A stretch of 64,000 nucleotides of DNA, from the NCBI GenBank assembly GCA_964036295.1, contig OZ038464.1, positions 26,020,508 to 26,084,507 of the forward strand, given 5' to 3'. Both the position numbers and the translations under genes were made by a program. This stretch comes from Plumapathes pennacea (lineage: Eukaryota > Cnidaria > Anthozoa > Antipatharia > Myriopathidae). The notes beneath the pieces are model-generated. The model worked only from the letters and a program-made list of their open reading frames with translations. It searched no databases and was not told where the DNA came from. Shown here piece by piece: positions 36,746 to 48,100 of this stretch (the stretch's first letter is position 1; each line of letters opens with the position of its first letter).

Positions 36746-37754
36746 GCCGACATGTAAAGAAGACTGGGGAGTAGTGGGAAACCGCTGTCTCAAATATTGC
36801 AGTATCTAGCTAGTTTGCGCAAACTCGTAAATGAATGCGTCATTTAGAAGTCCAGATTTTTTTTCGGAGCAGTGACCTGAAATGGAGCAACACGCCAAAG
36901 TAACATCTCAAAATAACCATGAAATGTTATTTGCCAGACGTTTTGCTCACTCATACGTGAATTTCTGGGCGAATTATCTAATTGAGAGTGAAAAATCCGG
37001 TAACACCATGTTTGTGTCACGCGACCTGAAATGGGACCCTAACTGAAAGCCGTCAATTGGCGACACGTACCTCACAAACGCGAGCCCCCAGAAACCTGTA
37101 TGTGTCCCAGATAAAAATGTGGTATTTGCGCGGGTGGATGAAGTGTTGTGAGAGCTATTTTTTCGCCACTTCGTTAGTGTACCTACGGCGCCGGAAAGAG
37201 GGGAAAGGGGGTGCGGGGCTTATGGGCAGAGGGTGTACTTCAAAGCCTTTATGGCAACGGGGGATGAACCTTACGAATAAAGTATTGAACAGTCGACTGG
37301 CAATTCATTAGTTAAAAGATACTGGCAAGCGGTTGACTCAACGCTCTGTTTAATATAAGAGATTTTTAAAAAATCTTCACACAAGGGAGGAGTTGTATGT
37401 CTCACACAATCCTCGATCTGTCAACTGATTATTTTTTGTTGGAGAAAGAACTGAACCTGTCCAGTTCTGGAGGGACGATGAATGCAGCAGTCGGCTCTTT
37501 CAAATAATCACCGTAAAGAGTGTGACGATAAGTACAAGCGTAATGGACATTTTGTTCACAAGTGCAAAGTGATCCAAGCTTGGCTAGTAAACCTTCAGAA
37601 CAATTTCGTGGATATTATAAATATCATCAGCAGTGCCATCCGTGGAAACCGTCGTGAGTTTTGTTCTGCTCACGTGCTTGTTCTGCTCCCCTGGCAGTCG
37701 GAAACGATTATCTGACGAGAGAACAACGGGACCTGTCGAAACTAAACGTTCCGC
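36746..37754. other. Intergenic, ORC2 upstream / FAM221A downstream
   Basis: About 1 kb between two minus-strand genes. It should hold the ORC2 promoter. No further gene, RNA or clear repeat was recognised. A G/A-rich stretch lies near 37190-37215. Confidence 0.5.
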
Positions 37755-40700
37755 TTAGTGACTTCCGTTGGGATGGTGCCCGCCTTTGCCTGCAGGACTT
37801 TTCTGTTGTGCAGCGGAACTTTGCAGTGCTGTTTTATTCCCTCTCGACCCAGTCTTGCTCGAGGAATTTCTAGTGCTCTGTTGACCAGCACGACTTGTCC
37901 CAGGTCCTTTGGCCGGTAACGCCTGCCGTTGCCTGGCATTTGGTTTTTGTGCCTGCAACTGTAGATAAGTGACATCATATAAGAAATGCGCCAACTGTAT
38001 CTTTATGAAAGACACATCTCCTTATTAGCCGAGTAATGGAGTAGTTAGAATCGAGACAAGTTTTACGGACAGAGTTACTTTGCCAACTATATGTATAGGA
38101 TTGTGGCGTCTCTGCTTCAAAACGAAGAAACAGAAAATGCAGCGTTTTGAAACGATCCACTTTTGGCTGTGTTCTTATTGCCGAATTCGATCGTTTTCGT
38201 GTAGACGGGAAGCGTAAACGCATCTATGTAAACGCGGCCTACAACAAGGTATTGGATTAAAGTGCGTTTTAACGCGCAGAGAAACTAGTCCAACTTGTAC
38301 AATACACGTGCATTGTTTTTATCACAAAAAAGTCTGAGAATGTAGTGAGCTTTAAGCGTAACGCGAAGAGCAAGATCTCCAATTTTTAGTCTTATATATC
38401 ATTGTTTTAGATTATCATTGCAATGATTAGTCTATTATCTTTGTAATTATTAGATTGCATGCGTTAACTTTGTAAATTAGTTCTGAAAACCCTGTTAGGG
38501 ATGGACTAATAAAATGTAATGTATTTTATTGTATCATCGTTACCTCACAACTTAGATTATACGGTAATTCTCACCCTCTCCTGATATCGCTTCTCAAAAT
38601 AAGCCATGTCCTCCTCCTCTGTTGTTCTTCTTGTCGATGCCCCACCAACCCCTGCTCGTGTTTCCTCTAAACGCAGGTTATTCATGCCAGCATGAGCTCG
38701 AAGAAATGGATGGTCATCTGACGCTGCGAGGAGATCAGTAAAGGGTGATTCAAAAAATTCTCAAAGTTTATGTGAAGTTTTATAAAGTCATGCAAACGTA
38801 CGTGTCTTGTTTATATATAGCGTATGTCAAAGTACACCTGCAATAATGCAATGAAAAAAAAAACAACAACAAAAACAACAAACAGCAACAACAGTTACAA
38901 ACAAGAATCAGGTCAACTTTAGGAAATTTTTCTTACTTTCTCACAAAGGAACCGCGTAGCTTGTTAAAACATGGACGTGGCGCAGATAGTACGCACGCTC
39001 TGATTGGTCAATTCACAGGTTCAAGTAATTACAGTACGGACCGGTACGTTCTTTTCTGAGCAGAATATGCATCGTTTGATTGCTCTGTGATTGCTTTGGT
39101 TTTTGACGGTCATCCGAAAAGCGCTCAATGTACTCTTCCCTGTTACTTTTTCCCCCTAAAACTTGTGGTCTTTATAAAAAGTTGCTTTGGGATGACTGTT
39201 TACAACCTATTTTTGCTTTCAAAGGAAATTTAGCTGTGTACCACCTGTAGGAAATTGTGCACCCAACCTAGTTAACCCAGTAATTGATGACTTGCTGCAA
39301 ATAGAGCCGTTAAAATGAATCGTGTGGTTGCTTTGATTTTGTGTTTTGCTACACTTTCGGGTTGGTCCAAAAAAGTTTAATAGCATACTCGGCTAATCAA
39401 GGGCAAAAGCAGAAACCTTCTTGCGATATCAATCTCACACAAGCAAGCAAAAGGCAATGGCGTTTCGTTGCACTGCTGATTGATTTCAGTTGTTCAAAGT
39501 AAAACCACACACGAAGTACTTTTGGCTTCTGATCAGTAGAAAGTATTTCTTACGGTCTCTGTGATTGGTGGTGTACTTTTACTTTGTTTTTCACCAGTCA
39601 TCCAAAAACAGCTCAATGACCTGGCCAAGACTTTGCAAATCAAGGACAAATCCTCACCTATTGGTCTCTGAAGTTCCTCCAGAGGAGGAGGTCCAATTCC
39701 ACTATCATCAAGTCTCATATATCCATCCATCAGTGAACTAAATCCTGTCACACCTCCCATAGCCGCATACGGAACATCTTCACCAACAGGATGCCCGCGT
39801 GCCAGACGCTCATCTTTTGTTTCAATTATCATCTATGATCAATCAGAAAGAGTGGAATGACCTTAAATATTATTGTCTACTTTATTTTATTTATACAAGA
39901 TATAAGCAATTTAGAAGCGCGAAGATTTGATAAACACAAGCCTGCGAGCAAAGCACTTGGCCTCTACACTTCACTTGTGTTCTTACAAATTCCTGAATGC
40001 CTCTATACCTCAACATAGCATGCTGACACAATATTGCTTTATTTCTTTATTAAAGGGCAACTGCCACCTGGGAGGGTGTTTTTCGACAAACGTTTTATCT
40101 TGGACTACTAAACACGTTTTGATCGTTAAATCCGTCTGACTTTGCAATTTAGGTGTGCATTTTTGACCATAAAGTCGCATCCTTGCCGTTTCCGGCCAAA
40201 ACGATTTGATTTTTGATCACGTGATCAAATACGTCACACGTGTGTAAAGCATCATGGCAGAGAGCAGTGATAGTGCGTCAGAGATTTCCTATTCGTCTAA
40301 TAGCTCTTCTTCTGAAGATTCTGCTGCTAATGAGCTATCTTCAAAGGAAGAGCTATTTCAAGGGATTCAGCCGTGGCGATTTGAACCACGGGGCCGTCCC
40401 AGAGAAGCACGACACCAAGATGTTGAACCCGTTGCCGAACACGACAACCGCAATCGACTCGACAACAACGACTGGTGAGTTTTAATTGATGTATTGTTTC
40501 CTTTAGTCTTAAAATTACCATCCTTTTGTACTTAGGAGATAATGTTTAATTCATTCAGTCTTTTGAGACGTTGTGTAAAGAAGAATAGTTTGTTTGTTTC
40601 CCGGTTCGTTTCCTCGATCAATAATTGTCTAGAGTGGTTGCGCTTTATTCAGTTGTGAAGATTTTCTTTTTAATTGTGGCTTTCAGGTGTTCGTGTGGCC

Positions 40701-43700
40701 ACTGCCAAATCATGGACAGAGTTGAAGAGTGTATTTGTCGTTGCGAAATTAATCAGATCGCACACAAAAACCTCGAGGCTGTCGAAGTGGAAGGGCTGGA
40801 GCAGGCGCCTGGGTGTATCACTGATCACCCGGGTTTTCGTGCGGTGTGCCTTATTCTGGGTTCTGCAGACCGCTTGGCTGCAGTTTAAGCAGCAATATGG
40901 GGGGAGGGCGCACGAAGGGTTGGAGCATAGGAGGAACCGGCACATAGCGTACCGGCAACTCGTTAGTTGGTGTTGGGGGAGTTTTGGGGAGGGAAATCAG
41001 AGTTGTTCTGCCATCGTGTGCAGTGTCTTGCATACGTGCCCATTTTCCACCGCCGGGTCTGGAGGAAAACTTTGAATTTACCGGTTTCCTGTATCCAGAT
41101 GAAGATGAATAGATATTATTTTATTATTATTGTATATACAAGTATGCTATGTTTATTGAACATGACGCTCTATTTTTATGTAGTTGTCTGCACTTTTATG
41201 AAAGTACCTAGAGTAGCACTTCACAATTATACCTTTACTTCGACAATTTGGTCGCTGAAGACTTGTTTGCGTGGCTTTGTCGGCTACAAGTGAAATTGTT
41301 GGACTGCGAGGAGCAACTATGTCATCCGGCCGGAAGTCGTCACTGCAGGTACTCGTAGCTTGTTCTGAAGGCGATTCACATGCCTGATGATCACAACTCT
41401 GTTCGAATGCTGTCAACAACTGTCCAGAATGAGAGTACAATGTTAAAACATGAACAAAACAGAGAAGGTGCGTTTATTTCTTTCTATGACGGGAATAACA
41501 TCGTCCTGCGCTTATATATAATTTATTCTGTCTTGTCAATATTCATTTCAATAACATTCCCAAACTTGGAGAGTCGAAAGTTATTTTATGCGCACCGTCC
41601 TTACCCGGTTTGAAGTAAGTTTGGACACAGCTCGGCTACGTCTCTTTGGTGTCCTCTGCTCGGGCTGTACATTGCCAGTGGTCGTACTTGTACTAGCTGT
41701 AGTTTGTTTATCGTCTGCTGAACGTCGTTTCCGGTTTATAACACTCCGTGCAGCAGCGATTTGATCAGGAGTTGGAACTGGATGAATTGATGGAACCGAC
41801 CCCTTCTTCAGCACAAGCTTAGATGAAAACCCGGCAAGTTTTGCACCATATCCTTCGTAATCATTTGTTAAAAAATGGTCCCTGCAAACGTGCCCGGTAC
41901 CGGGAGTCCAAGTCTTCGGGTCTCGTTTTTGGTGGACGAAAGCTGTCCATTTCCGACTTAAATTTGTCTCCTTTGGAAACTGATGAAGACTCGCGCCATC
42001 GGCATTAGTTTTGTCGCAAAACATTACAACACAGCGCTTTCCAGGTGGTCTTTTCTTCTTCCCTGAAGCCATGTTTACGTGTAGTGTGTCGAAGGCCAGT
42101 CAAAGGTCAGGTTCACAAATGCGTACGGAAAGAAGCTAAGGACAACACTCCAAGATTGAACTGATTTATTTCATACAATTACACGGTTTATATAATGTAT
42201 ACAGTACGTTTTAGGTGTGTGGGTTTCCTGTAATGTAACTAAGTTCTTGGGTGTTTTCTTCGGAAGGGAGGCCATCTTCCTCTGACCTAAATCTGTTTGC
42301 TACGTCCAGCTGTCTCACCGGAAAAGAGGAGCCCACGGTTTATTAAATTCTTGCACGTTGTTTTCAAGCTCTTTTTGATCAATCTTAGTGTGGTTACCAA
42401 CGTCATAAGATAACTAACCGTGAATCGTGACCCAACATCTTCTGCCAATTTCTCCCTGCTCGGTCACAACACCAGTTCGCTTTACACACGTGTGACGTAT
42501 CATACCACGTGACCACAAAACAGCTCGTTTTCAAAATGGCCGCCAAATGAGTGCACAAAAACTCCTTTGGCGAACTTAATGGTCCTCCTTCTATTAAATT
42601 TATACCGCAAATTGAACATATTTGTCATAAAGGATATATTGAAAGTGCAAAATATGACATTTTTTTTGGTGGCAGTTGCCCTTTAAAGTTTACCTTGTGT
42701 GCATAGGTAGGCTGCCCACAGCCACAAGTGAAGGAGCTGGTAAATTCTTGACAACCACACCCTTTCAGACACTTGTGAGATGTTGCCTCCGAGTGGTCAC
42801 TTGCTAAATGCTTACATTGACATCTGATTGGCTGGCTTCCATTCTTTGGAATGTACATATAGCTCTTGCACTTACAGCCACTCGCACGACAAGGGATCCG
42901 AATGGGCCTGGTGCTAGGCAGGGACTCAAAATCTGTCTTGTGCTGCATGTATCTATAATGTATTGAATATCCATGGCTAATCAGTATTATATCAAATTAA
43001 CCAGCAACAGCAATGTGATTGGCTAAGAAGCCAGTCTGACTATGCATACAAATGAATAGTGTAGTTCAGCAATATTAGTCCAGTTCATTGATGTATAAAC
43101 AAAAACTGTAACTGACCCTTCACCCGTGTCCATGGTATAGATAGAAATTATTAATTGTATAGTGGAACCTCCCTGAATGGACCAACTACCTCCCTAAAGC
43201 AACCAGTAGCCAAAGTACCAATATTACACTAACTGTGACCACCCTGTCTGAGTTTTTCTATTGTTCTTGACCCAAAAAAAAAATTCTGAGCAAGGACTAA
43301 CTAGCTTCATTGCAAAAACCAGACTGGACAAAACACTATGTGCAACACAGAGTTGACTTCTTACTTGAGTCAAGTTAGTGTTCATTCAAGAAAGGCCTCA
43401 TATTTGACAATGGTTGTGGTTCAAACCTGGATCTCACTTAGGCCTCTCATGGTAAGTAACTTCTGTAAGTGTCCACTTAAAGCTGAACAAAGGTGGTCAC
43501 TTATAGAAGGTTCTACTGTACTAGTATTAAATTCCATACTAACTTCTTTGCCTTGTTTTTCCACTCTCATCCCTACATCCTAAAATATCCTATCCTTATA
43601 AATTTTCCACAGGTCAATGTTGTACTCAGACTACCAATAACTGGTCCAAATAATTCTGTGTGCACCCTCTTGCAATAATTATTATGGTGTGTAATTTATT

Positions 43701-44294
43701 AATTACTTGCATTATTTACCTGTGATTGCAGAAACAAGGTGTCTCAGGTCCAATGAGCTTGCAGTCCATACCATTTGGTGCAGTCCAGCTAACAAATAAT
43801 CTGTTTTTCATTCTTTGAGGAATCACCCTTTTTTTGTATTTTTCATACTCTTGTGGAGTGAACAGTTTACCTCCATCATCATCCCCAACAATCCTGTTCA
43901 GATGTACAGTAAGAGAACACAATCAAATATTGTTACTGTTGTATAAATTTTACAGTGGTTTTTTGTGCTCATTATTCTGGAGCCCAAGATAAGTTTTCTT
44001 TACTCTATTTTCCGTATTAACGTGGACAACTTTGTAGTCAAACAGTTTTCTGTGGTATAATCGCTTTAAATATAGCGACGGCCTTGTTCGTTCTCTGGAA
44101 GAAAACCTCAGTTGGGACCAGCATATTGCCATGACGCCCGATGTAAACAAAGCAACGATACTAGAAGGTTTTCATGTGCTATTAAAGCTTGATCGAACAG
44201 CCCGCAACACTTGCCTGCGATATTCCCAATATTGATCGATAGAAGCTGCTGCAGATGAATCCAGTTTGAGGTTAACTCGGCCATGTTGGTCCAT
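37755..44294 (-). CDS. FAM221A: FAM221A-type protein
   Basis: Six coding exons in minus order: 44294-44215, 43893-43720, 42952-42694, 39832-39658, 38723-38575, 37958-37755 (stop 37755-37757). They sum to 1041 bp, 346 residues, with all phases closed. It matches FAM221A by IVGDDDGGKLFTPQEYEKYK, LFVSWTAPNGMDCKL, a Cys-rich block (CRASGCKCKSY, PIRCQCKH, CGCGQPTYAH) that looks metal-binding, VPYAAMGGVTGFSSL, YMRLDDSGIG and DMAYFEKRYQER. The tail is Gln/Ser/Lys-rich and lineage-specific. The biochemical role of the family is not established. The first intron uses a GC donor (CGCAG|GCAAGT); the alternative GT would cause an early stop. The third intron contains a 2.63-kb transposon. The 5' end faces CREB across about 860 bp. 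Confidence 0.93.
37990..38290. repeat. Dispersed repeat in FAM221A intron
   Basis: Contains gttttcgtgtagacggg and gtaaacgcggcc, resembling the repeat-like open frame at 59974-60471. Probably a non-autonomous element; ends not resolved. Confidence 0.35.
39308..39618. mobile_element. ATTGG-rich MITE, second near-complete copy
   Basis: Aligns by eye over its length with 2518-2809: left end tagagccgtt, interior ttggtccaaaaaagttta and ggcaatggcgttt, tgtgattggtggtgtactt, right end agtcatccaaaaacagctc. More diverged at the termini. It lies in the intron between FAM221A exons 39832-39658 and 38723-38575. Confidence 0.6.
40254..41112 (+). pseudogene. P2X7 C-terminal-domain-like frame with two frameshifts
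   Basis: Exon 1 is 40254-40474 (Ser/Glu-rich, QPWRFEP). A GT-AG intron follows, then sequence from 40687 to a stop at 41110-41112. Exon 2 opens W-CSCGHC, then ECICRCEINQ and GCITDHPGFRAVCL. At about 40852-40857 the frame shifts to WVLQTAWLQFKQQYG and HRRNRHIAYRQLVSW. Near 40992-41001, in a G run, it shifts again to REIRVVLPSC, AHFPPP and FTGFLYPDEDE. The order of Cys pairs, CIT, HxxY and PSC matches the cytoplasmic C-terminal domain of the P2X7 receptor, a zinc-binding 'ballast' region, here without the channel. Many cnidarians have stand-alone copies. Either a decayed gene or two sequencing indels. Its start lies just inside the element's inner inverted repeat. Confidence 0.8.
41153..42072 (-). 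CDS. THAP-domain protein carried by the transposon
   Basis: Exon 1 is 42072-41605 and exon 2 starts at 41419, in phase. Exon 2 either ends at a possible donor near 41233 or reads on to a stop at 41153-41155. The first 95 residues form a THAP zinc-finger domain: CVVMFC, the HQFP turn, RKW, the CRDH pair, then VPSIHP. THAP domains bind DNA and occur at the N-terminus of P-element and Kolobok-type transposases. After it come a Lys/Arg-rich stretch and a Ser/Thr-rich linker ending near DKATQTSL, a motif I associate with transposase linkers. The catalytic DDE part expected next is absent, so this looks like a truncated transposase or a stand-alone DNA-binding protein. It shares strand with the host gene FAM221A. 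Confidence 0.82.
42211..42413 (-). other. Possible coding fragments inside the transposon
   Basis: Two minus-strand stretches look protein-coding: 42413-42319 (contains NNVQEFNKPWAPLF before a GTGAG donor) and 42287-42211 (acceptor ttag, SEEDGLPSEENTQELS, then a stop). An AATAAA on the minus strand lies at about 42169-42164, upstream of the THAP start. No family recognised; could be the 3' end of a third element gene or an untranslated leader. Confidence 0.35.
43160..43518. mobile_element. Tigger/pogo-like MITE, TA flanks
   Basis: The left end TAGTGGAACCTCC and the right end ...GGTTCTACTG are inverted copies of the cAGTrGAACC terminus typical of pogo/Tigger elements, flanked by TA (43158-43159 and 43519-43520). 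It lies in the FAM221A intron between exons 43893-43720 and 42952-42694. No transposase. Confidence 0.65.
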
Positions 44295-45151
44295 TTTGAC
44301 GGAGTACTCCGCTAAGGGTGAGCCCACAGTACCAGTGAACTATGTTAACTTGAAATCGAGGTTGACGTTCCCGTTGTTGGACTACTGGCTTTTAGGATAA
44401 GAAAAAAAGTGGTCATTCACTGTAGTGGCATTCCAGTTGCAGTTTTGAGGGTCTATTTTCAATTTGTCTTTGAACTGCGTCACATATATTAATTATTTCA
44501 CAGTGACACGATGAAATCATGAAGGCAGCTTTTGTTAGTTTTGTCAGCGGTATGCCACGTTTGTGTACCGCACTTGTTTTTCTTGTTGCCTATTTTCTTT
44601 TAATATTTTTTGTTCTGTTTGTTTTTATTTTTTTTGTTTCTTTCTGAATGGCCTTAAAAAATTCACATGGAGCAAAACGGCAAACCCAAAGTCCCATTTT
44701 CACGCGGTTTTTTACGGCCGTCGAGCAGCACTCAGCCCCAGTTTGTTTGTGGCGACTTCGTTTTCAGGGGCTGTCCACCCCGCAGTTGAGCGAGGCGGTG
44801 GGTGACGCGTTGTGACGCTTTGCTTGTGAAGCAACACTTTGGGGCCGACAAGGAATACAACGAGACAGCGTAAAGAAATAAAGGTGACGTAGAAGTGACG
44901 TAGCATGTAAGTTTCATTTTCTCTTGCTTGTTGTTCCAAAAGACTCGTGCATGAGTTTGCAGTTAATTACTTGAAAGACCACGCATTTTTCCGATGGACA
45001 CGGAACTTTCTCTTCTTTGTTGCATGGTCACTATGAAAATGAGACTATCATTCGACCCTGGTCTTTCAGTTCTCGGTGAAAATCAAGAGGAGGAGGACCC
45101 TTCGTACAGAAGGCTTTGTGCCTGTTTTCTGGGACATTTTTCACATTCGCG
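44295..45151. promoter_or_regulatory. Shared upstream region of FAM221A (-) and CREB (+)
   Basis: An 857-bp gap between two divergent start codons. It contains poly-T/TTTG-rich sequence at 44575-44650 and two TGACGT motifs close to the CREB side. Transcription starts and untranslated exons cannot be read directly from the sequence. Confidence 0.55.
44885..44901 (+). promoter_or_regulatory. Tandem CRE half-sites upstream of CREB
   Basis: TGACGT at 44885-44890 and again at 44896-44901, 11 bp apart, about 250 bp before the CREB ATG. Further TGACG cores occur near 44802-44816. This is the core motif bound by CREB/ATF factors. Confidence 0.55.
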
Positions 45152-48100
45152 ATGGATCAAATCGAGGATCAGGGAAGCGTAACCGAAATCGAAAATGGAA
45201 GTGTTTCTCAACAGACTGTTCAGCAAGGCCAATCTATTCAACACAACTCGCCACAGAGTACGTCGATGCAACCGCCTCAGATGATCCAGACACCATCAGT
45301 TATCCAACAGCAGTCAGTCATCCAAACGGCTCAGTCCGCTGTTCAGCTCCAACCTTCGAATCTTCAAGCTCAAATGCAGCTTGGTCAGGCAGTGCACGAC
45401 CCGTCCGATGACTCGCTGGACGAAGAAAGCAAGAAGCGCAGAGACATCTTGTCGCGAAGGCCATCGTACAGGTATGGTTTCTACTTTGCCTGGAAAAATC
45501 AATAACAGATCCAACGCTCCGGGTGATTTTTCCTTGCTTTCTATCATGCCCTGCCTAATATAAATAGAATACACTTTTTCAAAGTTAGATGAATTCGTAA
45601 AGATGACGTACGTAGTTACGATATTGTGCCCAAACGTCAATATGCCGTTTCTGTTTGACGCAACATCTTATTCTCGTGTGGTGAACAGTGGGTCGCAAAA
45701 GAGACACACGTAAGAAGTGCTTGTAAGATCGGCACAGGTATGATTTGTTCTGTCTAACTTTTTACTATAACAGATAAGATGTTGTCACGATCAGTCCAGA
45801 TTTGAATTCAGTCGGCTCGCATCAATAGTAAACGTCTGCTGTTGTATTGTACGTTTGTGGTGTAGTGTCTTCTAAGCTAAATGAATGGCACACATTTTAA
45901 AGTAAAAAGAAAAACCGATTTATGGCGGACTGATGATAAACGTCTCGTTGTTTATATTCTTCCTTGGATGCACTCAAAAGATGTTGCTGCACCGTGTGCC
46001 CCTATCAGTTTAGTTCATAAAAATGTGAAGAACACATAAATCATGGAATTTGAGTAATTGTTGCATGATATGTAAACAGTAAAATTCCAAATGATGTTCA
46101 TGTGAAAAGGAACTGGGTTTTCTAGGATATCTGACTGAATTTACGTAAACATGTGTCAGCAGGCAAATCAACTCACCCTGCAGGGTGAATCAATCTCAAG
46201 AAGCCTGTATAAGGTCAAGGAAGCTGAGGTTCAGAACAATAGCAAAATAATCTAATACTTAACAGTATGTCACAAACCTTACAGCTTTATGGAATTTGCC
46301 AGTATACTTGGACTGACTTGGAACTGTAGTGAATCCCAGACATTATGCACTTACAGTGTATTGGCCATCCCGGGGGAGGGGAGAGGAGGGAGGAGGGGTT
46401 ATCCCCGGGACATACAGGACTTTGGTTGCCAATTTTTAGCTCGAGATTGGGGCATTAAGTGGACAAGGCCTCCTGCAGGTGTCCTGGGTAAATAATTGAA
46501 TTAGTGTACAAGATCTGCTGTAAGCTACATTTTGCAAACAGGCATGTTTTTAAGAATATTACTATCTCTGCCATTAATTGTAGGAAGAGTTTTTTTTTGG
46601 GGGGGGGGGGGGGGCAATTTGTGTGAGTTAGTGCCATTTAAAAGTTGTAAAACACCTCTTTGCAGGAAAATCTTTAATGATCTATCAGGCTCTGATAGTC
46701 CTACGAAGATAGAGGCTATCCCTGAAGACCCAGCTCAAGCTGAGGGTGCAGAAGCTGCGTCAACAATTGTCACAAGTAGCATCAGTTACCAGCAACCATC
46801 GCAAACAGTTGCTTTACCACAGACAATTCATATTGTGACATCAGGGGGGGATTCTGTGCAGAGTCTACAAACAATGCCATTGTCTGCACAGAGTGCTCCT
46901 GCTGCGGTAGTCCAGTATCAACAGCAGCAGGTGAGTTGGTCTTTCAGGTTTTAAACTCAGTAAATGGATACAGTTTTCTAAAGTATTGACAGAGTCATTG
47001 TAAAAAGTAGTGAAATTTGGAAATGCAGCTTCTCCAAGGAAGGCTGCAGTGTTAAGCAGTATTACAGTTTATTTCAATTCTACTCGTTTCACTTGCATGT
47101 GAGTCACTTGCATGTAACTGATCAAACTTATCTTTAGATTTTATACAGCTTTTGTTGTAACCATAACAAAGTACCATATACCTATTTTATCAATCAGCAT
47201 GATGAGCTAGCAACATGTTGGGTGATTGATGTGGTGCAGCTAGACAGAACTGAAGCTTAGGTTGTAGATAATTTGGCCAAGCAAGAGAACTTTAAGTTGA
47301 AAGTTTATTCTCATTTCTGTTTCTTTGTTGTTGTTTTTTTGCCTAGGATGGTCAACAGTATATTTACACAGCCGCTCCAGGGGAAGTGCAGGTATAGTTG
47401 TCAGTTGGCACCATACTTTGATTTGTAACCCCTCCAGAAATAAAATAAAGTTTCTGGCTGCTTCAAATGTTTGCCTGGGAGGGAGGGGGTGGTGGAAGCA
47501 TTTATTTTGATATCAAAGGTAAGAGTTGTGGGTCATTTAGAAAAATCAGATCTATCACTACAATGCATGGATTGGGTGTTTTTCTATCTTCACTGGAGAA
47601 ATAAATCAGAATATTTCCAGTTTCAGTAACGCCAAGAAAATCATTAATAAATGTGGTTTGTTGACCTTATTTGATGCAGCTGTTTTCATTTGTAGCAAGT
47701 TCAAGTGAGCAACACCGGTACTATGTACACAATCCCCACTGGTAATCAGCAGTTTATCCGAGGACAGATACCTCAGAGCGTGGTCATAAACTCGCCCGGG
47801 TTGCAGCCGAATGCACAGCAGTTGGCTGAAGATGCTACGAGAAAGCGTGAACTCAGGCTAATGAAAAACAGGTAATGGTAGGCTCCCCAAGTGAGGCCCA
47901 TCTCAGATGTTTTACTATCATTTTTGAGTTTTCCAAGTAATGCCGCATTATTTACATATTAGTCACAATCATTTTTAAGGAAAAAACAGGTTGGTTGTTG
48001 AAAAAGCTCCCTTTAGTTTAGGCTTAACCTGGAGATATGGTATTCTAATAATTTTTAAATTTATACGTACTTGATACTCTGTAAAAGCTATATTTCTGAC

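Larger units (their letters stand above)
40054..42682. mobile_element. TTAA-flanked transposon with P2X7-like and THAP genes
   Basis: A 2,629-bp element in a FAM221A intron. The TIRs AGGGCAACTGCCACC and GGTGGCAGTTGCCCT (15 bp, perfect) are flanked by TTAA duplications (40050-40053 and 42683-42686). TTAA targets are used by piggyBac and Kolobok elements; AGGG-type ends and a THAP protein favour Kolobok, though no DDE transposase core is visible. Inside, a second inverted repeat of about 37 bp (about 40217-40253 and 42477-42513) contains cacgtg and tacgtcacacgtgtgtaaagc. Cargo: a plus-strand P2X7-like frame at 40254-41112 and a minus-strand THAP gene starting at 42072, convergent. Coding-like minus-strand fragments at 42211-42413 may be a third gene. 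Probably non-autonomous or decayed. Confidence 0.88.
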
